Shown one piece after another: positions 5,042 to 8,589 of a stretch of 8,589 bases of DNA. Position 1 is the first letter of the stretch. Every line of letters begins with the position of its first letter. Source of the stretch: Planctomycetota bacterium. GTDB taxonomy: Bacteria > Planctomycetota > Phycisphaerae > Sedimentisphaerales > Anaerohalosphaeraceae. The translations under genes and the position numbers were made by a program. The DNA is taken from positions 1 to 8,589 of the forward strand of contig QNBS01000079.1 of NCBI GenBank assembly GCA_003644175.1. Reading direction: 5' to 3'. The notes under the pieces are model-generated. The model saw only the letters and a list, made by a program, of their open reading frames with translations, was not told the DNA's origin and did not search any database.

Positions 5042-7078
5042 TTAATCGTGGTAGATTTTACCTTCGCGGAAGTCCTGCCAGGCGGTTTCGAAGGCTTTTC
5101 TGTCGGTCGGCGCGGGTCTTACTTCGATGTTTGTGCACGCAAACAGGTCGCAGGACTCTTCGTCGTACATGACCTGCATAATGGTATTTCTCAATGCTTC
5201 GTTTTCCGGTTTGAACCTCAACGGTTTGCCCGTCGCTTTGTTGATGACATCGGAATGAATCTCAACGCCGTCGGCTGCAAGCACAAGATGCGAGCCGCGT
5301 GAGCCGCCGCCGGCGGCTAACAATTCGGCTATGGCTTTGAGGGAGGCTATAGCGGTGAGCCCAAGATGTCGTGCGCGAACGGCCGTCAGCATTTCATTGG
5401 GACCTGCCAGCTTGAAACCGGTTTGACCGATGCTTTTGTAAAACTCAACCATTTCCTTCAGGGCCTTGCGTGCATCGTCCAGTTGCCTTATGTGTCCTCC
5501 TGATGTGGTCATAACACTCTGGATGTTTTCGATTGCTTCTTTGGGCGCCCAACCTGCGGGGTTGTTTAGGCTGTCTAATTCGCCGATTAGTTGACTGAGT
5601 TGGCCGGCGATCTCCTCTGCGTTGTCGGCATAGTCGGCGATGTCCGAACCGTATGCGTTAGCGATGTATTCCGCCGCCCGCAGGCCTCCGGTCTGTCCGG
5701 CGTTGAGTGCCGATCCGCCGGGACGTTTTACGCCGTGGGTGCCGGCCATTTCACCGATAACGAAGGTGCGGGCGATGTTCGATTCCCACCACTTATTCAC
5801 CGCAAAGCCGCCGTTGTTGTGTTGTGCGCAGACGGCGATTTCAAGCGGTTCGGCGTACAGGTCAATTCCGTTTTCCGTATAGATATCTATGGCAGGGCGG
5901 TTCATGCCGGCGAGTCGCTCGATCGGCGTGGCGCCAAGTGCGCCTGCTTTGGTCAGGTAGGACAGGGCCTCGGCTTCGAGTTCATGGATGTCAAACGGCC
6001 GCATGGCGCTGTTGCCGATGGGATTTTGCAGAAAGTCCATGAAGACGCGCCTGCCCTTTTGCGTTTCGTTGAACACAAGTATGTCGATCAGCGAAGAGCG
6101 CAGTTCGGTGATTCGCTGCGGATCGAACGGCCACTGGTAGCCTTTAAGGAAGATATTTGTCGCCATTCGGCTCATCGTGGGGAAAAAGTCGGTTAAGAAT
6201 TCCCGGCAGTCGTTTCCGTCGGCGTCTGTGCTGAAAATTCGCGGGATCGCCTGCATGTATGTGCCCGATACATTCCAGCGAAACTTGATGCTCGCCAGAC
6301 CAAACTGCGATTCGGTGAGATTCTCGGCAATCAGACCCGCCTTAAACGCCAGTCCATGAATGCCCGTCTGACCTTTGGGGTATACGCTTGTCTTGTAAAG
6401 CTCGCCCGGTCCGCCGGCGGCCAACACAAGGTTGGCGCAGTAGTACACATTGATGGCGTAATTGCCGCCGTTGAGTTTCTTCTTGTCTATCGTCGCCACG
6501 CCGACGATTCGTTTCGATTCACCCGCACCGACCGTAAGAAGCTGTGCAACTTCCCGGCAATCGTCGATGGCGATTCCGTAACGTTCGACCTGTTGCTGCA
6601 GGCACTGGCTCATGAATTTGCTTGTCTTGGGGCCCGCCGACGTCGCCCGCTCGTATGGATCGTGGTCGGTCTTGTAACCGATGTAGCTGCCCATGGGATC
6701 GTGCGGAAACGGCACGCCGGCCTGTACGAGATGATAGAACTCACGAAGCGAGCCTATCGCCTCGGCGAGGGCAAGATCGCCGTGGCAGCAGCCGGCGGCG
6801 GTGAGGCTTTCGGCGAATTCGGCGGCGCTGTCGGCTGTCTCGGAGCTCGTGCCCATCTTGTAATAGGTCTGCTTGTCCGAGCCGCTCATACGCGAAGCGC
6901 CCAACGATAGCCCTGCGGTAATCACCGCGATTCGGTCGCCGGCGTCGGTAATACCTTTGTCGGCCATGAACTCATACAGGTGCACCGCACAGTTCATCCC
7001 GGCTGCGCCGGCGCCGACTATGACGGTGTTGTAACGATGCACGGTTATTGTCTGACCGGCGATCTTTTTCGTTTCCAT
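5042..7078 (-). CDS. FAD-dependent oxidoreductase, fumarate reductase/aspartate oxidase type
   Basis: This 678-residue flavoprotein has an N-terminal dinucleotide-binding motif GAGAAG (22-27). HNNGG (420-424) is the HxxGG-type catalytic-region motif of the family. VIGEMAGTHG with R452-P-G-G-SAL completes the FAD site, and a helical C-terminal domain carries SRGSH (593-597) where succinate dehydrogenases have ESRGAH. No histidine follows the first glycine-rich segment, so FAD is probably non-covalent. Family members oxidise or reduce bonds next to carboxylates (fumarate, aspartate, tricarballylate); the substrate here is unknown. CCH (97-99) is an odd cysteine pair in the substrate-side region. 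It has no transmembrane anchor and no iron-sulfur partner in the window. GAGGG eight bases before the ATG at 7078 supports this start. An in-frame ATG at 7093 overlaps the aldolase stop (ATGA) and is the alternative, adding five residues. It is third in the SDR-aldolase operon. Confidence 0.85.
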   Translation of the reverse strand: METKKIAGQTITVHRYNTVIVGAGAAGMNCAVHLYEFMADKGITDAGDRIAVITAGLSLGASRMSGSDKQTYYKMGTSSETADSAAEFAESLTAAGCCHGDLALAEAIGSLREFYHLVQAGVPFPHDPMGSYIGYKTDHDPYERATSAGPKTSKFMSQCLQQQVERYGIAIDDCREVAQLLTVGAGESKRIVGVATIDKKKLNGGNYAINVYYCANLVLAAGGPGELYKTSVYPKGQTGIHGLAFKAGLIAENLTESQFGLASIKFRWNVSGTYMQAIPRIFSTDADGNDCREFLTDFFPTMSRMATNIFLKGYQWPFDPQRITELRSSLIDILVFNETQKGRRVFMDFLQNPIGNSAMRPFDIHELEAEALSYLTKAGALGATPIERLAGMNRPAIDIYTENGIDLYAEPLEIAVCAQHNNGGFAVNKWWESNIARTFVIGEMAGTHGVKRPGGSALNAGQTGGLRAAEYIANAYGSDIADYADNAEEIAGQLSQLIGELDSLNNPAGWAPKEAIENIQSVMTTSGGHIRQLDDARKALKEMVEFYKSIGQTGFKLAGPNEMLTAVRARHLGLTAIASLKAIAELLAAGGGSRGSHLVLAADGVEIHSDVINKATGKPLRFKPENEALRNTIMQVMYDEESCDLFACTNIEVRPAPTDRKAFETAWQDFREGKIYHD

Positions 7079-7086
7079 GGTGATAT

Positions 7087-7091
7087 CCCTC
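7087..7091 (-). promoter_or_regulatory. Ribosome binding site deciding the flavoprotein start
   Basis: GAGGG on the minus strand lies eight bases before the ATG at 7078 and overlaps the stop codon of the aldolase gene. The alternative ATG at 7093 has only AGGA 13 bases upstream, a poorer placement. Confidence 0.5.
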
Positions 7092-7875
7092 ATCGCAAAT
7101 TGAAATTCCTGCCGGTAACGCGACTGATCTCTTTGATGTCGGCGGTTGCAAAATCAATATCGGGCCATTTCTGTGATCGCAGCTTGTCTATCATTTGCTT
7201 GATTTCGGTCAGCTTCCGGGCAAGCAGGTCATAATCCTGGTCCGCGACGATCTGCTGCATGACAGGTTTGTCTATCATGCTGAACGACCCCCCTAAAACG
7301 AGAACGCCCGCTTCGATGTAGTCGCCCATATTCTGCGCATTCGTACCGCCGGTCGGCACGAGGCTGATCGTCTTGTGAATCGCAGGATCGACAGCCTTGA
7401 CAAACGCAGGCCCGCCCAACTGCTTTGCCGGAAAGACCTTGCACAGATTTGCGCCTTTGGCAAACTGACCGGCTATCTCCGTCGTCGTGCCGCAGCCGGG
7501 AATTATCGGTACGGCGCCGGCAAACTTCGCATAGCTTGCATCGCTGAAATTCACCGCCGAGACGATATAGCAGGCGCCGGCGTCAACCACTTCGGCGACC
7601 GACGGCAGTCGATCTCCCGGCCGGCCGGCATTATAGATTTTGAGCATACTCGGAAAATCAATCAGGCTCGCCACACCTGCGGCGAAATCCGGTAATTGGC
7701 CGCGGAGGCGTTTGAGCTTTTCCAACGGTTTGCTTATCCGGCAGGTCACTTCCATATTGTTGACGCCGGCGGTTATCAGCGCCTCGGCGGTCTTGACAAT
7801 ATCCAGCCTGTCCTGGTTGAATACCAGAATGAAGCCGTCTCTCAGGATCGTCTGCAGTGTGTTTTCGGCATCCAT
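7090..7875 (-). CDS. KDPG/KHG aldolase-like class I aldolase
   Basis: This 261-residue protein resembles 2-dehydro-3-deoxy-phosphogluconate/4-hydroxy-2-oxoglutarate aldolases, which cleave a 2-keto-3-deoxy acid to pyruvate plus an aldehyde through a lysine Schiff base. Family landmarks appear in order: MEVTCR (41-46; E42 and R46 correspond to the catalytic Glu and Arg), YIVSAV (103-108), PGCGTTTE (126-133), LCKVFPA (144-150; K146 is the predicted Schiff-base lysine) and PTGGTNAQN (174-182). The usual GAGTVL segment reads GVASLI (67-72). Typical members are near 210 residues; this one has an extra tail of about 45 residues (215-261). GAGGGG seven bases before the ATG at 7875 supports the start. 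An in-frame GTG at 7890, overlapping the SDR stop as GTGA, is the alternative. It follows the SDR gene by 11 nt and probably shares its transcript. Exact substrate unknown; phosphorylated and non-phosphorylated sugar acids are both possible. Confidence 0.85.
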   Translation of the reverse strand: MDAENTLQTILRDGFILVFNQDRLDIVKTAEALITAGVNNMEVTCRISKPLEKLKRLRGQLPDFAAGVASLIDFPSMLKIYNAGRPGDRLPSVAEVVDAGACYIVSAVNFSDASYAKFAGAVPIIPGCGTTTEIAGQFAKGANLCKVFPAKQLGGPAFVKAVDPAIHKTISLVPTGGTNAQNMGDYIEAGVLVLGGSFSMIDKPVMQQIVADQDYDLLARKLTEIKQMIDKLRSQKWPDIDFATADIKEISRVTGRNFNLR

Positions 7876-7882
7876 GTATGGT

Positions 7883-7888
7883 CCCCTC
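7883..7888 (-). promoter_or_regulatory. Ribosome binding site deciding the aldolase start
   Basis: GAGGGG on the minus strand lies seven bases before the ATG at 7875 and overlaps the SDR stop codon. This favours ATG 7875 over the GTG at 7890, which the same sequence cannot serve. Confidence 0.55.
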
Positions 7889-8589
7889 ACAGTCTTTTCA
7901 AATGAAATCCACCATCTACGTTAATGACCTGGCCGGTGGAAAAGTCAAGCCGTCCCTCGGCAATCGCGCCGACGGCGCCGGCGACATCTTCGGGCTGTCC
8001 CCAGCGTTTGATGGGAGTAAGCCCTTGGGCGATCAGCTTGTCGTACTTGTCCCTGACAACGCTGGTCATATCCGTTGCGATGACGCCGGGTCTTATCTCA
8101 AAGACGCCGACGCCGTACTCGGCCAGGCGGTCGGCGTACAGTTTGGTCATCATGCTCACACCCGCCTTGCTGATGCAGTATTCGCCGCGTCCCGGACTGC
8201 TCGTATAGGCCGAGATCGACGAGGTGTTCACGATTCGGAAGTTCCGGTCCGGGTGCGATTCTTTCTGACGTATCATCCAGTTGGCCACTGTCTGCGTCAG
8301 AAAATAGGGGCCTTTTAGATTAATAGACACAACCCGCTCAAAGCTGGCCTCGGTCGCCTCCAGGATGTCGGCCCTGTTTGCAGGCGCGACTCCGGCGTTG
8401 TTGACGAGCATATCGCATCGCCCGAACGCATCTTCGGCTGTCTTGACCAGCCGGGCGCGATCGGCGGTATTGCTGATATCGCTCCGAATTATCTCACATC
8501 TTGCGCCGGCTCCGACGCTTTGCCCCTGGGTCTCCAGCGCGCCTGTCCCATCCCGCCGGCCCGTTGACGAAAACTCCAAATAGCTGACC
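7887..8589 (-). CDS. SDR-family NAD(P)-dependent oxidoreductase (5' partial)
   Basis: About 234 residues are visible of an expected 250-260. The frame is open to the window edge, and the N-terminal TGxxxGIG cofactor motif is missing, so the start lies beyond 8589; the in-frame TTG at 8579 is not a credible start. Counting from 8579, visible landmarks are DIS (34-36), NNAG (60-63), INLKGPYF (86-93), catalytic S121, Y134 and K138 (YCISK), RPGVIATDM (163-171) and a C-terminal GQVINVDGG (216-224). This is the classical SDR layout, of the type usually annotated as 3-ketoacyl-ACP reductase, although such labels are often wrong for catabolic SDRs. It probably oxidises or reduces a hydroxyl/carbonyl group on the pathway intermediate. 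It is the first visible gene of the leftward operon and overlaps or abuts the aldolase gene. Confidence 0.88.
   Translation of the reverse strand, partial: VSYLEFSSTGRRDGTGALETQGQSVGAGARCEIIRSDISNTADRARLVKTAEDAFGRCDMLVNNAGVAPANRADILEATEASFERVVSINLKGPYFLTQTVANWMIRQKESHPDRNFRIVNTSSISAYTSSPGRGEYCISKAGVSMMTKLYADRLAEYGVGVFEIRPGVIATDMTSVVRDKYDKLIAQGLTPIKRWGQPEDVAGAVGAIAEGRLDFSTGQVINVDGGFHLKRL

Noticed and set aside
4622..5302. 226-codon plus-strand open frame across the convergent gene ends
   Set aside because: It is out of frame with the transporter and antisense to the flavoprotein, both clearly real; its translation is arginine- and cysteine-rich, typical of a shadow frame.
8577..8579. TTG start codon for the SDR gene
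   Set aside because: No ribosome binding site is visible, the frame stays open to the window edge, and the cofactor-binding N-terminus expected of every SDR would be missing.

Overview
The window looks like a chromosomal stretch from a moderately GC-rich, Gram-negative-type bacterium. The style of the SDR / KDPG-aldolase / flavoprotein operon and of the Nramp-like carrier reminds me of Planctomycetota (Phycisphaerae/Sedimentisphaerales-like). That placement is recalled resemblance, not a search, so treat it as a weak inference. There are six genes, no RNA genes, no CRISPR array and no transposase.

Layout from left to right. Positions 1-109 form a compact nested inverted repeat: a 16-nt imperfect outer arm encloses two hairpins, one terminator-like and one an ATTCCC-N8-GGGAAT palindrome. 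It resembles a MITE or REP-type element and lies just past the 3' end of a leftward gene. Positions 151-1521 (-) encode a 456-residue protein with four membrane segments and unknown function. Positions 1522-1938 are a divergent intergenic region holding a good sigma70-type promoter and a 19-bp palindrome. Positions 1939-3045 (+) encode an exported zinc metallopeptidase with a perfect HExxHxxGxxH motif, resembling the fungal YIL108W-like Metallopep family. Positions 3046-3248 are a regulatory gap with two strong palindromes and weak promoter-like sequences. Positions 3249-5003 (+) encode a 584-residue transporter of the Nramp/LeuT-fold superfamily in which both metal-binding signature motifs are replaced.

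The right side is a leftward operon that enters from beyond the window edge: an SDR oxidoreductase (5'-truncated by the window), a KDPG/KHG-aldolase-like class I aldolase, and a fumarate-reductase/aspartate-oxidase-type flavoprotein. The three are packed with 11 to 14 nt gaps or 4-nt overlaps, depending on start choice. The operon converges on the transporter gene with only 38 nt between stop codons.

Working model (inference): the transporter imports an organic acid or sugar-acid-like compound, the SDR and flavoprotein carry out redox steps on it, and the aldolase cleaves a 2-keto-3-deoxy acid to pyruvate plus an aldehyde. The substrate cannot be read from the sequence. The leftmost two genes show no evident link to this set.
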